From CALKZN01 sp050633585 (GTDB lineage Bacteria; Pseudomonadota; Gammaproteobacteria; Arenicellales; Arenicellaceae): 64,000 nucleotides of DNA. Each line of letters opens with the position of its first letter. The first letter of the stretch is position 1. The notes beneath the pieces are model-generated. The model did not search any database, was not told the DNA's origin, and worked only from the letters and a program-made list of their open reading frames with translations. Positions 26,224-35,191 of the stretch are shown in pieces. The position numbers and the translations under genes were made by a program. The DNA lies in assembly GCA_050633585.1 (NCBI GenBank), contig JBOEGT010000034.1, positions 1 to 64,000 of the forward strand. Direction: 5' to 3'.

Positions 26224-27060
26224 ATGGCAGATTCAAAAACAAATAAGTCTACAAAAAAAACGGTAACAGCTGGGAAATCAACGGCTAAGAATGTAGAAAA
26301 AAAACCGCCAGTAAAAGCAAAACCTTCGACCGGTGCAGAGGCTAAAGCCTCTAGCGCTAAGCCTGTATCCACTGAGGCAACAAAAGCTAAGCAAGAGACG
26401 AAGCCTACTGCTTCTCAAAAGCCCAAAGAAAAAGGCTCAGGTAAGGGCATGGCGTTTTTGGCATTACTCTGTGCGATGGGTGCTTTAGGGTTGTCGGGTT
26501 TTAATTTTTATCAACAGCACATGTCGCCAAATAAGGCTCAAACTCAAGATGCTTTGTTGTCTGGTGTGAATGATATCAAGGCGAATGTGACTGAGTTTGG
26601 AACGGTTGTTTCAGGTTTACAGCAAGATGTTGAGGCATTTAAGTCGAGCCAAGAGCAATATGTGACTGTTGAAACGTTGAACGAGGTAGTCAAAGAAGGT
26701 GTTGATAAAGCTGTGACGAATTTGCCTGACTTGCCTGAGATTGGCCCTGTTTCAAACGGTGTGAATGATACGGTAGATGTTAAGCGTGAAGCGTCAAATG
26801 CAACCTCTAGTACGAATATTCAGTCAAGTTCGGTGGTTGATAATGGCATAGAGCCCCTCAGCTCTGCGTCAGGTGTGGAGTCATCGAATAATGTTTCGGC
26901 ACTGCAACCTGTAGAGACAGGTGAGGTAGTTGCTGAGAATGAAGATGATATTGAAACTGATGAAGAGGGTGCGTGGACGTTGTCTCGTGCGAAACAAGAT
27001 TTTAAAGACATGCTAATGGGCTTTATTTCAATTAAGAAAACTGATCAAAGCGACAAATAA
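26224..27060 (+). CDS. hemX: HemX-like membrane protein, reduced
   Basis: A 278-residue protein in the position of hemX. Residues 1-74 are Lys/Ala/Thr-rich and probably disordered. One membrane helix spans about 75-97, then a short coiled coil and a Ser/Asn/Val-rich acidic stretch. Only the last about 25 residues (LSRAKQDFKDMLMGFISIKK) recall the conserved HemX C-terminal region. E. coli HemX is 393 residues, so the conserved periplasmic domain seems mostly missing. It is not a methyltransferase despite older HemX naming. Assignment rests mainly on synteny with hemD and hemY. Confidence 0.7.
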   Translation: MADSKTNKSTKKTVTAGKSTAKNVEKKPPVKAKPSTGAEAKASSAKPVSTEATKAKQETKPTASQKPKEKGSGKGMAFLALLCAMGALGLSGFNFYQQHMSPNKAQTQDALLSGVNDIKANVTEFGTVVSGLQQDVEAFKSSQEQYVTVETLNEVVKEGVDKAVTNLPDLPEIGPVSNGVNDTVDVKREASNATSSTNIQSSSVVDNGIEPLSSASGVESSNNVSALQPVETGEVVAENEDDIETDEEGAWTLSRAKQDFKDMLMGFISIKKTDQSDK

Positions 27061-27084
27061 GCTTGCTAAGAGGAGATAAATAGA

Positions 27085-28350
27085 ATGCGTATTTTAATTG
27101 TGATCTTTGCAGTAGCAATTGCTGGTTTGCTAGCATTTATGAAGTTGTCGCAACTCACTGGTGAAGGAGCTCAAGCAATATTTGAGGCGGGTGGCTATGA
27201 AATTAAAATTCCATTTATGGGATTTTTAATAGTGGCTGCCTTGGCATTTGTTGTGTTGTATTTTTCGTTTCGGATATTGGGCGGTTTATTTCGTGCGCCA
27301 AAACGTGTTGGTCAGTGGAATCAATCACGAAATCAGAAAACAGCCCAACAAAAGTTGGGTACGGGTTTCCTTGCATTAATGAAAGGAGATTGGAAACGCG
27401 CTGAAAAACAATTGCTGGCAAAGGCGCAATACACCGAGGTTCCTTTTGTTAATTTCCTGGCGGCGGCTCAGGCAGCACAAGAACAAGGAAAGTATGGCAA
27501 ACGTGATGAGTACTTAGCGAAAGCGCTTGAAAAGGCACCCAGTGATAGTTTAGCGATTAACATGACTAAGGCTCGATTAGATCAACAGATTGGGAAATCT
27601 AAAGAAGCCCTAGATTCATTGCTAGAAGTTGAAGATTTGGGTAAGCGTAACCCGCAATATATCGCGATGTTAGCTCAAGCATATGATGAGTTGGATGATA
27701 CGGTTAAGCTAGAGGAGGTTCTGCCTGAAGCAAGACGGTTAGGTGCTTTGCCAGAATCAGTCATTGCTGAAATGCAAGCAGAAATGGATTTAGATAAGTT
27801 TAATATTGCTGACGATAAAGAGGCCGCATGGAAAGAAACCGCTAAGACATCTCGAAAAGATCCTGATTTTGTTATTGCCTATGCAGAGTATCAGGTTCAA
27901 AAAGGGCGAGCAGATATTGCTGAAAAACTCATTAGTTCAACGTTGAAAACTAATTGGGATGATGGCTTAGTGAATTTATATGGGCGCATTGAATCAACCA
28001 ACCGTAAAAAGTTATTACGTCAAGTTGATGGTTGGTTATTGGCACGTCCAGAAAATGCTGAGTTACACTTGGCTGCTGGGCGTTTAGCTATGCAAAATAA
28101 AGATATTGAGCGCGCTCAACAGTCATTTGAGCAAGCGATTAAACTGGCTAATTTAACCGAAGCGTTTGAAGAGCTAGGTTTATTGCATGAGTCAGAGCAA
28201 GATTTGCGCAAAGCCTTGGCGTTGTATCGATCGGGTTTAGCCAATGCTAATGGCGCTGAACTCAATGCATTAGAACAACTTCAATCAGCAGAAGCCCCTG
28301 CTGATTCTAAACCGAAAGAAGGCGAATTTATTTCAAAAGCTGATGCCTGA
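27085..28350 (+). CDS. hemY: HemY, TPR-containing inner-membrane protein
   Basis: A 421-residue protein with two N-terminal membrane helices (about 2-20 and 42-65) and a long TPR-like helical domain from about 90 onward. This is the enteric-type HemY of late heme synthesis; its molecular role is uncertain, and it is unrelated to protoporphyrinogen oxidase HemY of Bacillus. AGGAGA just upstream is a strong ribosome-binding site. Its last codons overlap the mutM start by 8 bases. Confidence 0.92.
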   Translation: MRILIVIFAVAIAGLLAFMKLSQLTGEGAQAIFEAGGYEIKIPFMGFLIVAALAFVVLYFSFRILGGLFRAPKRVGQWNQSRNQKTAQQKLGTGFLALMKGDWKRAEKQLLAKAQYTEVPFVNFLAAAQAAQEQGKYGKRDEYLAKALEKAPSDSLAINMTKARLDQQIGKSKEALDSLLEVEDLGKRNPQYIAMLAQAYDELDDTVKLEEVLPEARRLGALPESVIAEMQAEMDLDKFNIADDKEAAWKETAKTSRKDPDFVIAYAEYQVQKGRADIAEKLISSTLKTNWDDGLVNLYGRIESTNRKKLLRQVDGWLLARPENAELHLAAGRLAMQNKDIERAQQSFEQAIKLANLTEAFEELGLLHESEQDLRKALALYRSGLANANGAELNALEQLQSAEAPADSKPKEGEFISKADA

Positions 28351-29188
28351 GTTGCCAGAGGTTGAAACTACCCTGCGTGGGATTCAGCCTTATGTTGATG
28401 GAGCTTCCTTGGTTCAATTCGACGTTCGGAATGAGTCGCTTAGATGGCCAGTGCCAGTGAGTGAACTAAAGAAGCTGCATGGGCTAAAAATTAATAGTGC
28501 TAAGCGTCGAGCAAAATATATTCTTCTGGATACAGATCAAGGGGCTATCATGATCCACTTAGGGATGTCTGGGAGTGTCAGGATGGTTCCGGTTGATGAG
28601 TGTGAGCCCCCCGGGAAGCATGATCATGTCGATATACATTTCTCCTTGCCAAAAGCAAATGATAATCAGACTGAATGGGTTCTCAGATACCATGATCCTA
28701 GGAAGTTTGGCTCAATACTCTTAGTTGATACAAAAGATAGATCTCATCCATTATTAGATAGCTTAGGTCCAGAGCCGTTATCGGATGCATTTAATGCTGA
28801 TTTGCTATTTAAGCTGTCACGTAAGCGTAGTGTTGCAGTAAAAAATTTTATTATGAATGGGCATGTGGTTGTGGGTGTTGGTAATATTTATGCGAGCGAG
28901 TCCCTATTTTTGGCAAAAGTTCAGCCCATGCGCCCGGCAGGTAAGGTGACCAAAGCTGAATATGTAGAAATAGCTGACGCAATTAAGCATGTTTTGTCGA
29001 ATGCAATACGCGTCGGTGGCACAACTTTGCGTGATTTTACTGGTTCAGATGGTAAAGCGGGCTATTTTCAGCAAAAATTAAATGTCTATGATCGAGAAGG
29101 GGAATCGTGTAATAGCTGTAGTTTTGAGATTAATCGTATCATTATTGGCCAAAGGTCGTCTTTTTATTGTTCCTCTTGTCAGAAGTAA
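28343..29188 (+). CDS. mutM: formamidopyrimidine-DNA glycosylase
   Basis: A 281-residue base-excision repair enzyme that removes 8-oxoguanine and nicks the DNA. The catalytic N-terminus PELPEVETTLRG (Pro2, Glu3 after Met removal numbering) is intact. The C-terminal zinc finger has C256, C259, C276 and C279. Its ATG lies inside the end of hemY, so translation is likely coupled; sequence shows no other link to heme genes. Confidence 0.96.
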   Translation: MPELPEVETTLRGIQPYVDGASLVQFDVRNESLRWPVPVSELKKLHGLKINSAKRRAKYILLDTDQGAIMIHLGMSGSVRMVPVDECEPPGKHDHVDIHFSLPKANDNQTEWVLRYHDPRKFGSILLVDTKDRSHPLLDSLGPEPLSDAFNADLLFKLSRKRSVAVKNFIMNGHVVVGVGNIYASESLFLAKVQPMRPAGKVTKAEYVEIADAIKHVLSNAIRVGGTTLRDFTGSDGKAGYFQQKLNVYDREGESCNSCSFEINRIIIGQRSSFYCSSCQK

Positions 29189-29232
29189 TCTGGACAATAG
29201 AAGACAGCGCGTGAATAACGCATAGATTCGTG

Positions 29233-29238
29233 TATAAT
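29233..29238 (+). promoter_or_regulatory. -10 box of predicted icd promoter
   Basis: TATAAT in the context CGTGTATAATCGCG, 140 bases upstream of the icd ATG and after the mutM stop. No good -35 hexamer is evident at 16-18 bases upstream, so the promoter may depend on an activator or be weak. Confidence 0.4.
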
Positions 29239-29377
29239 CGCGACCCCAAGCGCTCTTTTAGAGTTTTTTTGTACGAATATCAGTATCGGGTTAAGACTCG
29301 TTATCACTCAACATGTTCGTGCAAAAGTATTCTGTAGACAAGCGATGTCCTTCGGGCGTCCAATAGAGGCAAAAAAC

Positions 29378-31606
29378 ATGGCAAAGACTCCAAAGATTAT
29401 TTATACCATCACTGATGAGGCGCCTGCGTTAGCAACACGCTCGTTCTTACCTATTGTTCAGGCATTCTCTGCGCCCGCAGGTATTAATATTGAAACACGA
29501 GATATCTCACTAGCTGGCCGTATTATTTCAAATTTTCCTGAAAATTTGACAGAAGATCAGCGTATTGATGATGCGTTGTCTGAGCTTGGAAGGCTGACTC
29601 AGTTCCCAGAGACTAATATTATTAAGTTGCCTAATATTTCAGCATCTATTCCACAGCTGAAAGGCGCTATTGAAGAGTTGCAAGCGGCTGGTTACAACAT
29701 CCCTGATTTTCCTGATGAACCTCAAACTGAAGAAGAGCAGTCAGTGAGAGCGCGTTATGGAAAAATTTTAGGGAGTGCTGTGAACCCTGTTTTACGAGAA
29801 GGTAATTCGGATCGCCGTGCGCCATTAGCCGTAAAAAACTACGCGAAGAAAAACCCTCATTCTATGGGTGATTGGAACTTTAAATCCAACACACATGTGG
29901 CTCATATGGAGGAGGGCGATTTTTATAGTAACGAAAAGTCTATCGAAGTGACTGAAGCTACGGATATGAAAATTGTTCATGTTCCAGCGTATGGTTCTGA
30001 GGTTGTATTAAAAGAATCTACGCCATTACTTGAAGGCGAAATTGTTGATGCAACGGTGATGAAGAAAGCGGCTTTGCGTGCTTTCTACGCGAAAGAATTT
30101 GCCGCGGCTAAAGAAGAAGGTTTGTTATTATCATTGCACCTTAAGGCCACTATGATGAAGGTCTCTGACCCCATTATGTTTGGCCATGCAGTAGAAGTGT
30201 TTTTTGCAGATGTCTTCAGAAAGCATGCGGATACTCTCGAAGAGTTTGGTGTGAATCCGAACAATGGTTTAGGGGCTTTATTTCAGCGCCTAGAGAACAT
30301 GCCAGAAGAAAAGAGAGCTGAAATTGAAGCAGATATTCAAAAAGCTTATGAAGACGGTCCTGCCTTGTCGATGGTAGATTCGGATCGAGGCATCACTAAC
30401 TTGCATGTTCCAAGTGATGTCATTATTGATGCATCTATGCCTGCAATGATTCGTGCGGGTGGTAAAGCCTGGGGTCCAGACGGCAAGATTGCTGAGACTA
30501 AGGCCTTGATCCCTGATCGGTGTTATGCGGGCGTTTATAAGGAAACGATAGAGTTTTGTAAGCAACACGGTGCGTTTGACCCCACGACGATGGGCAGCGT
30601 TTCAAATGTTGGCCTTATGGCTCAAAAAGCACAAGAGTATGGCTCGCATGATAAGACTTTTGAGGTGCCATCAGCTGGTGTTATTAAGGCGTTAGATTCT
30701 GATGGTAATGTTTTATTAGAGCAGGAAGTGGCGGAAGGCGATATTTTTCGTATGTGCCAAGTCAAAGATGAGCCTATCCAAGATTGGGTGAAGTTAGCGG
30801 TTAAACGTGCTCGTGCAACCGGTAACCCTGCCGTTTTCTGGCTTGATGAAAATCGCGCGCATGATGCTTTGATGATTAAAAAGGTTGAGAAGTATTTAAA
30901 AGAGCATGATATCGAAGGCTTGGAATTGCCTGTGATGACGCCGATTGAGGCAACGCGCTTTTCGTGTGTGAGAATTATTCAAGGTAAAGATACTATTTCG
31001 GTCACGGGCAATGTACTTCGTGATTATTTGACAGATTTGTTTCCAATTCTTGAAGTGGGAACGAGTGCTAAAATGCTATCGATTGTCCCATTAATGAAAG
31101 GTGGCGGACTCTTTGAAACTGGTGCAGGTGGTTCTGCGCCAAAGCATGTTCAGCAGTTTAATCAAGAGGGGCACTTGCGCTGGGATTCCTTAGGTGAATT
31201 TTTAGCATTAGCGGCTTCTTATGAGCATCTAGCTGAGAGTTCAGGTAATCAACGTGCTCAAATTTTGTCCAATACTTTGGATCAAGCCTCGGATAAATTG
31301 TTAGACGAAGGGAAGTCTCCAATGCGTAAGGTGGGTCAACTTGATAATCGAGGAAGTCATTATTTTCTCGCAACTTTTTGGGCTGAGGCCATCGTGGCTC
31401 AAGCAGATGATGTTGAACTGGCTGAAACATTTAAGCCAATTTTTGAGCAATTAACGCATAATGAAGATAAGATTCTTGCCGAGTTGAACGAAGTGCAAGG
31501 GCCACCAGCTGATCTTGGAGGCTACTACTTTCCAAGTGATGAGTTAGGTAATGCAGCCATGCGTCCTAGTGAAACATTAAATGGCATTATTGATTCGATT
31601 GCGTAA
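29378..31606 (+). CDS. icd: monomeric NADP-dependent isocitrate dehydrogenase
   Basis: A 742-residue enzyme of the monomeric type (about 740 residues), which turns isocitrate into 2-oxoglutarate with NADP in the TCA cycle. The N-terminus PKIIYTITDEAPALAT and segments such as GDWNFKSNTHVAHMEEGDFY and RGSHYFLATFWAEA are characteristic. An in-frame ATG at 29345 would add 11 residues, but the ATG at 29378 has AGAGG upstream and gives the family N-terminus. It is transcribed alone and closed by a strong terminator. Confidence 0.96.
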   Translation: MAKTPKIIYTITDEAPALATRSFLPIVQAFSAPAGINIETRDISLAGRIISNFPENLTEDQRIDDALSELGRLTQFPETNIIKLPNISASIPQLKGAIEELQAAGYNIPDFPDEPQTEEEQSVRARYGKILGSAVNPVLREGNSDRRAPLAVKNYAKKNPHSMGDWNFKSNTHVAHMEEGDFYSNEKSIEVTEATDMKIVHVPAYGSEVVLKESTPLLEGEIVDATVMKKAALRAFYAKEFAAAKEEGLLLSLHLKATMMKVSDPIMFGHAVEVFFADVFRKHADTLEEFGVNPNNGLGALFQRLENMPEEKRAEIEADIQKAYEDGPALSMVDSDRGITNLHVPSDVIIDASMPAMIRAGGKAWGPDGKIAETKALIPDRCYAGVYKETIEFCKQHGAFDPTTMGSVSNVGLMAQKAQEYGSHDKTFEVPSAGVIKALDSDGNVLLEQEVAEGDIFRMCQVKDEPIQDWVKLAVKRARATGNPAVFWLDENRAHDALMIKKVEKYLKEHDIEGLELPVMTPIEATRFSCVRIIQGKDTISVTGNVLRDYLTDLFPILEVGTSAKMLSIVPLMKGGGLFETGAGGSAPKHVQQFNQEGHLRWDSLGEFLALAASYEHLAESSGNQRAQILSNTLDQASDKLLDEGKSPMRKVGQLDNRGSHYFLATFWAEAIVAQADDVELAETFKPIFEQLTHNEDKILAELNEVQGPPADLGGYYFPSDELGNAAMRPSETLNGIIDSIA

Positions 31607-31630
31607 TAAACGGCGTTGATATCTGATGAA

Positions 31631-31657
31631 AAGGCGAGCTATTAGCTCGCCTTTTTT
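31631..31657 (+). terminator. icd terminator
   Basis: AAGGCGAGCT-ATT-AGCTCGCCTT is a perfect 10-bp stem with a 3-base loop, and the T-run continues to 31657. The next gene is convergent, so it may serve both strands; the minus strand has only a short U-tract. Confidence 0.9.
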
Positions 31658-31691
31658 GTTATCTCTATTAGCTGAGGAGTGGAGCCTTTTG

Positions 31692-32333
31692 CTAATAAGC
31701 GACAGTAAAAGCTTGTGTTTGTGGGGTAGGCATTTCGGCTTCATCTAATATGGCTACGGCGAAATCTTCCATGGAGATCGTTGAGTTACCATCGGCATCA
31801 ATCAATAATGTATCTTTGCCTCTGCGGTAATGCCCAGTCCTTTTTCCTGGCAACAGCATTGCTGGAGGTGAGATATATTTCCAAGAGGCTGTACGATGAT
31901 TTTGGCACAATTCAAATTGTATCTGGCAGGCATGTGCAATCGCTTTGACTGTTTCGGGCAAAAAGTTCGGCATAGTCAACACCGTAAAGCTATTTTGGTC
32001 TGGCATTTTTAATCGTGCAGCTCCACCAACAATAATGATGGGTAGCTTGAGTAATGCTGACGCATTTAGTGCCATTTCAGTGATGTCAGCCAGTAATTGT
32101 TCTTTGCCGTCAATTGGTCTTAAAGCGCTGATAATGAGGTCGCTGCCTTTTGCTGCTGAGGCTATGCATTCAGTACGAGTGATTTCTAGCGCTAGCTTTT
32201 CAACTTGAGTGGGCAAGTGTTTTAAGGAGGTTGTCTTTCTCGAAATGGCGATCACTTCGTGTTGACGCTCAATTGCTTCCGTTACAATTCGGCTGCCAAC
32301 ATCACCGCCGCCGCCTAATACTGTTATTTTCAT
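31692..32333 (-). CDS. NAD(P)-binding Rossmann protein, NmrA/YwnB-like
   Basis: A 213-residue atypical short-chain dehydrogenase. The N-terminal dinucleotide-binding motif reads VLGGGGDVGSRI (5-16), close to GxxGxxG. It lacks an evident YxxxK active site, like NmrA and NAD(P)H-dependent sensor/reductase relatives. It lies 28 bases downstream of the EamA transporter on the same strand, probably one unit under the MarR regulator. Substrate unknown. Confidence 0.75.
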   Translation of the reverse strand: MKITVLGGGGDVGSRIVTEAIERQHEVIAISRKTTSLKHLPTQVEKLALEITRTECIASAAKGSDLIISALRPIDGKEQLLADITEMALNASALLKLPIIIVGGAARLKMPDQNSFTVLTMPNFLPETVKAIAHACQIQFELCQNHRTASWKYISPPAMLLPGKRTGHYRRGKDTLLIDADGNSTISMEDFAVAILDEAEMPTPQTQAFTVAY

Positions 32334-32361
32334 CTTTTTCTCTCAAATGGTGTTAACGTGT

Positions 32362-33213
32362 TTATGATTGATTTGTGCTGCGTTGGCTTGCCCATATGCT
32401 AGAAAATACAATGAGCAACCCTAGTAATTGGGTTGGGTTTAAATGTTGTTCAAGTGCGATCCAGCCCAGAATGACTGCTGTTGCAGGGCTTAGAAAACCT
32501 AGTGTGGATAAAGTATTGATAGCAATACGGCTAATCCCTCTGAACCATAAAAAGTAAGCAACTGCAGCACCGATTAAGCTCAACCAAGTAATGCCAACCA
32601 AGTTTGCTTGTGTAAAATGAGGAATAGAGGGTTCTATCCAAATAACCACGGGTATAAGTAGGATTCCACCAGCAGTTAATTGCCAGGCGGTAAAGGTCAG
32701 TAATGGTACAGGAGGTTGCCATTTTCGGGTCAGCACAATCCCTAAGGCCATAGAAATGGCGCCACCTAAACCAGCGATTATTCCAATAGGATCCAAATGT
32801 TTTTCTGGTGATAGTATGAGTAAAGCGACGCCAATGAAGCCTAGTAACGCCGCTGAAATGATTTTGATGTTAAGTGGTGATTCAAGCATCTTATAGGCGA
32901 GGAAAATCACAATCAGAGGCTGTGTCGCACCCAGTGTCGCGGCGATACCGCCTGGTAATCGATATGCGGTGATAAAAAGTAAGACTAAAAATATAGAAAA
33001 ATTTAATGCGCCGAGGATGAAAATTTTCCCCCACCAAGTTCCTGTCGGGAGTTGCCTGACGAGTAAAAGCATGAGTAAGCCTGCAGGTAGTGCTCTGAGC
33101 AAGGCGATTGTCACTGGGTGATGTTCAGCTAGGAGCTCTGTAGTGACTAAATAAGTGCTCCCCCAAATAATGGGAGCAAGCGCAGTGAGCAATATGTCTT
33201 TGAATTGTTTCAT
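32362..33213 (-). CDS. EamA (DMT) family inner-membrane transporter
   Basis: A 283-residue protein with about ten membrane helices in two EamA repeats (roughly 8-130 and 145-280), the usual form of drug/metabolite exporters. The IIWGSTYLV motif in helix 1 is typical. It starts 13 bases from a double MarR-type palindrome and is divergent from the MarR gene, so it is probably repressed by it. Substrate cannot be told. Confidence 0.88.
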   Translation of the reverse strand: MKQFKDILLTALAPIIWGSTYLVTTELLAEHHPVTIALLRALPAGLLMLLLVRQLPTGTWWGKIFILGALNFSIFLVLLFITAYRLPGGIAATLGATQPLIVIFLAYKMLESPLNIKIISAALLGFIGVALLILSPEKHLDPIGIIAGLGGAISMALGIVLTRKWQPPVPLLTFTAWQLTAGGILLIPVVIWIEPSIPHFTQANLVGITWLSLIGAAVAYFLWFRGISRIAINTLSTLGFLSPATAVILGWIALEQHLNPTQLLGLLIVFSSIWASQRSTNQS

Positions 33214-33226
33214 TCAGATTATGCCA

Positions 33227-33289
33227 ATTGAAATTTATCTTGATGTCAAGATAAGTGCTAACAATCTTGACGTCAAGATAAATTTCAAT
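33227..33289. promoter_or_regulatory. double palindromic operator for the MarR regulator
   Basis: Two palindromes lie in the divergent gap: TTATCTTGATGTCAAGATAA at 33235-33254 and ATCTTGACGTCAAGAT at 33264-33279, centres 27 bases apart. The whole block is also symmetrical, since the outer 17 bases (33227-33243 and 33273-33289) are perfect inverted copies. The TCTTGA-N2-TCAAGA core is a form common to MarR-family operators. It lies 13 bases from the transporter start and 12 bases from the MarR start, so one regulator can control both directions. Confidence 0.85.
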
Positions 33290-33301
33290 AATAATCTTTC
33301 T

Positions 33302-33784
33302 ATGGATCATGTGGATAAAATTATCAATCAATGGCGACAAGAACGTCGTCAACTAAATACTAAACCAATGGCAACGATTGGGCGGGTAATGCGCTTATCA
33401 ATTGTCTTTGGTCGAGAAATGGAAAAAACCTTTAAATCTTTTGGTTTAAATTTTGCTAGTTTCGATGTCTTAGCGACACTACGCCGGGCGGGCGAGCCTT
33501 ATGCGTTGTCTCCAGGGGATCTCATAGAGTCAACTATGGTGACATCTGGGACGATGACAAATCGTATTGATCAGTTAGCAAAAAATGGCCTAGTAAAGAG
33601 GTTGCAGAGTAAGCATGATAAGCGTAGTGTCTTAATTTCGTTGACTGAAAAAGGTTTTGATGTCATTGATGCGGCGATTGGAAAGCATGTTGAAACGCAA
33701 GAGAAATTGACTTCAGTGTTGACAAAAAAAGAACAAGAATCGTTAGATAAAATCTTGCGAAAAATGACAACATGTTTTGAATAA
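33302..33784 (+). CDS. MarR family transcriptional regulator
   Basis: A 160-residue winged-helix regulator. The DNA-binding core runs about 50-115 and includes TSGTMTNRIDQLAKNGLVKR with the wing at KHDKRSVLISLTEKG. The frame stays open upstream to 33155, but that part is encoded by the operator repeats and even overlaps the divergent gene, so I take the ATG at 33302. It likely represses itself and the divergent exporter until it binds a small phenolic or similar ligand. Confidence 0.9.
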   Translation: MDHVDKIINQWRQERRQLNTKPMATIGRVMRLSIVFGREMEKTFKSFGLNFASFDVLATLRRAGEPYALSPGDLIESTMVTSGTMTNRIDQLAKNGLVKRLQSKHDKRSVLISLTEKGFDVIDAAIGKHVETQEKLTSVLTKKEQESLDKILRKMTTCFE

Positions 33785-33807
33785 AGTGAGCCTTGAGTGA
33801 TAGATTG

Positions 33808-34422
33808 ATGACAATATCCCCTATAAATCTGCCGTATTCTCCCGCGTGTGATCGAAATAAAGAGGCAATATTAAACGTGATTTCACCATATCTCTCAAGG
33901 TCAAAAAAACTGTTGGAAGTGGGTTCGGGCAGTGCTCAACACGCAGTGTATTTCTCAGCAGTATTCCCTGAATTGATTTGGCAGACCAGCGATCAATGCC
34001 ATTATCTTGATGGTATTAAGGCGCAACTGCATAATGCTTCTTTGAATAATGTTTTGCCGCCAGTAGAGCTAGATGTAAATCAAAAAAACTGGGGCTTTAA
34101 CGGACAACTGTTTGATGCGATATACACGGCGAACACTTTTCATATCATGTCGCAAAGTGATGTAGACGCTTTTTTTCAAGGCTTGTCTGATGTGGTGACG
34201 GATAGTTCATTTTTATTCGTTTATGGACCGTTTAAATACGCAGGTAACTTTACGAGTGACAGTAATCGTGACTTTGATCATGCGTTAAGGTCACGTGATT
34301 GCGGTAGCTCCATTAAGGACTTTGAAGATGTTAATGCTTTGGCTTCGCAGCAAGGTTTTAAGCTAGTTGAGGATCGTTCTATGCCGGCCAACAATCAATG
34401 CTTGGTATGGCAAAAGCTTTAA
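33808..34422 (+). CDS. DUF938 SAM-dependent methyltransferase-like protein
   Basis: A 204-residue protein of the DUF938 family. The start LPYSPACDRNKEAIL and the SAM-binding motif I LLEVGSGSAQHAVYF (near 35-49) are typical; a D-x-x-Y-T-A-N-T-F-H block follows. The fold is class I methyltransferase; substrate is unknown. An alternative TTG start at 33793 would add five residues. It follows the MarR gene by 23 bases and is probably cotranscribed. Confidence 0.85.
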   Translation: MTISPINLPYSPACDRNKEAILNVISPYLSRSKKLLEVGSGSAQHAVYFSAVFPELIWQTSDQCHYLDGIKAQLHNASLNNVLPPVELDVNQKNWGFNGQLFDAIYTANTFHIMSQSDVDAFFQGLSDVVTDSSFLFVYGPFKYAGNFTSDSNRDFDHALRSRDCGSSIKDFEDVNALASQQGFKLVEDRSMPANNQCLVWQKL

Positions 34423-34437
34423 AGATTGGGATTGAAT

Positions 34438-35178
34438 ATGGCGTTTAAATCATGGAAGAGTTATTTGAATTTCACGCATAAAGTTCGGTATGGTCAGCGG
34501 TATATTCATGATATTGAAGTAAAAGAGTTTTTGGAAGAGGTTGAGCTAACCAGTCCAGGTCGTGTTCGAATTTTTGAAAAAGGCAGTAATTTTTTTCGGG
34601 CACAAATTGGTAATAATTGGTGCAAAGATGATATGCCCAGCCCGCATGATATCGCAAGAATGTTCCCCCAAAAACAGCAAGCGATAGAAGGTCGAGCAAA
34701 TCCAAAAGGTATTCCACATTTGTATATGTCAACTGATAAGCAAACAGCTATGTCTGAGGTTCGACCGTGGGTTGGCGTGAAAGTATCAGTGGCTGAAATG
34801 AAAACAGTTAGGCCTTTAAGGGTGATTGATTGTTCGGTTAATATGTTAAAAAAACCTTATTATGAGCATGAACCCAATGATGTGAAAAAAGCAGCAGCAG
34901 TCTGGTCGATGATTGACCATGCTTTTTCTAAGCCCGTTACCAATCATCATGATACGGCTGAATATGTACCAACCCAAATCATTGCAGAGATGTTTAAGGC
35001 TAATAATTATGATGGGATTTTGTACAAAAGCATGTTTGCAGAGGGCTTTAACATGGTTGTTTTTGAAATAGAGTCTGTGATTTTGCTATCTTGTAGCTTG
35101 TTTGAGACGGAAACAGTAGAGTTAGCCTTTAATGAATGTGCTAAGCCGTATTTTGTTGAAACGGGTAGAGAGGAATAA
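34438..35178 (+). CDS. RES-domain protein (predicted NAD-degrading enzyme)
   Basis: A 246-residue protein with a C-terminal RES domain. The three name-giving residues are visible: Arg54 (NFFRAQIG), Glu107 (AMSEVRPW) and Ser198 (LYKSMFAEG). RES proteins characterised as toxins of Xre-RES modules degrade NAD+. No Xre/MbcA-type antitoxin gene is adjacent; the gene upstream is a methyltransferase. An N-terminal extension of about 50 residues precedes the domain. The ATG at 34438 is preferred over a TTG at 34426 because GGGA precedes it. Confidence 0.8.
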   Translation: MAFKSWKSYLNFTHKVRYGQRYIHDIEVKEFLEEVELTSPGRVRIFEKGSNFFRAQIGNNWCKDDMPSPHDIARMFPQKQQAIEGRANPKGIPHLYMSTDKQTAMSEVRPWVGVKVSVAEMKTVRPLRVIDCSVNMLKKPYYEHEPNDVKKAAAVWSMIDHAFSKPVTNHHDTAEYVPTQIIAEMFKANNYDGILYKSMFAEGFNMVVFEIESVILLSCSLFETETVELAFNECAKPYFVETGREE

Positions 35179-35191
35179 AAAGGGTGATTGC

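Noticed and set aside
33155..33301. N-terminal extension of the MarR reading frame
   Set aside because: It overlaps the divergent transporter gene and the palindromic operators; its repeated peptide comes from the operator DNA, and MarR proteins normally start near 33302.
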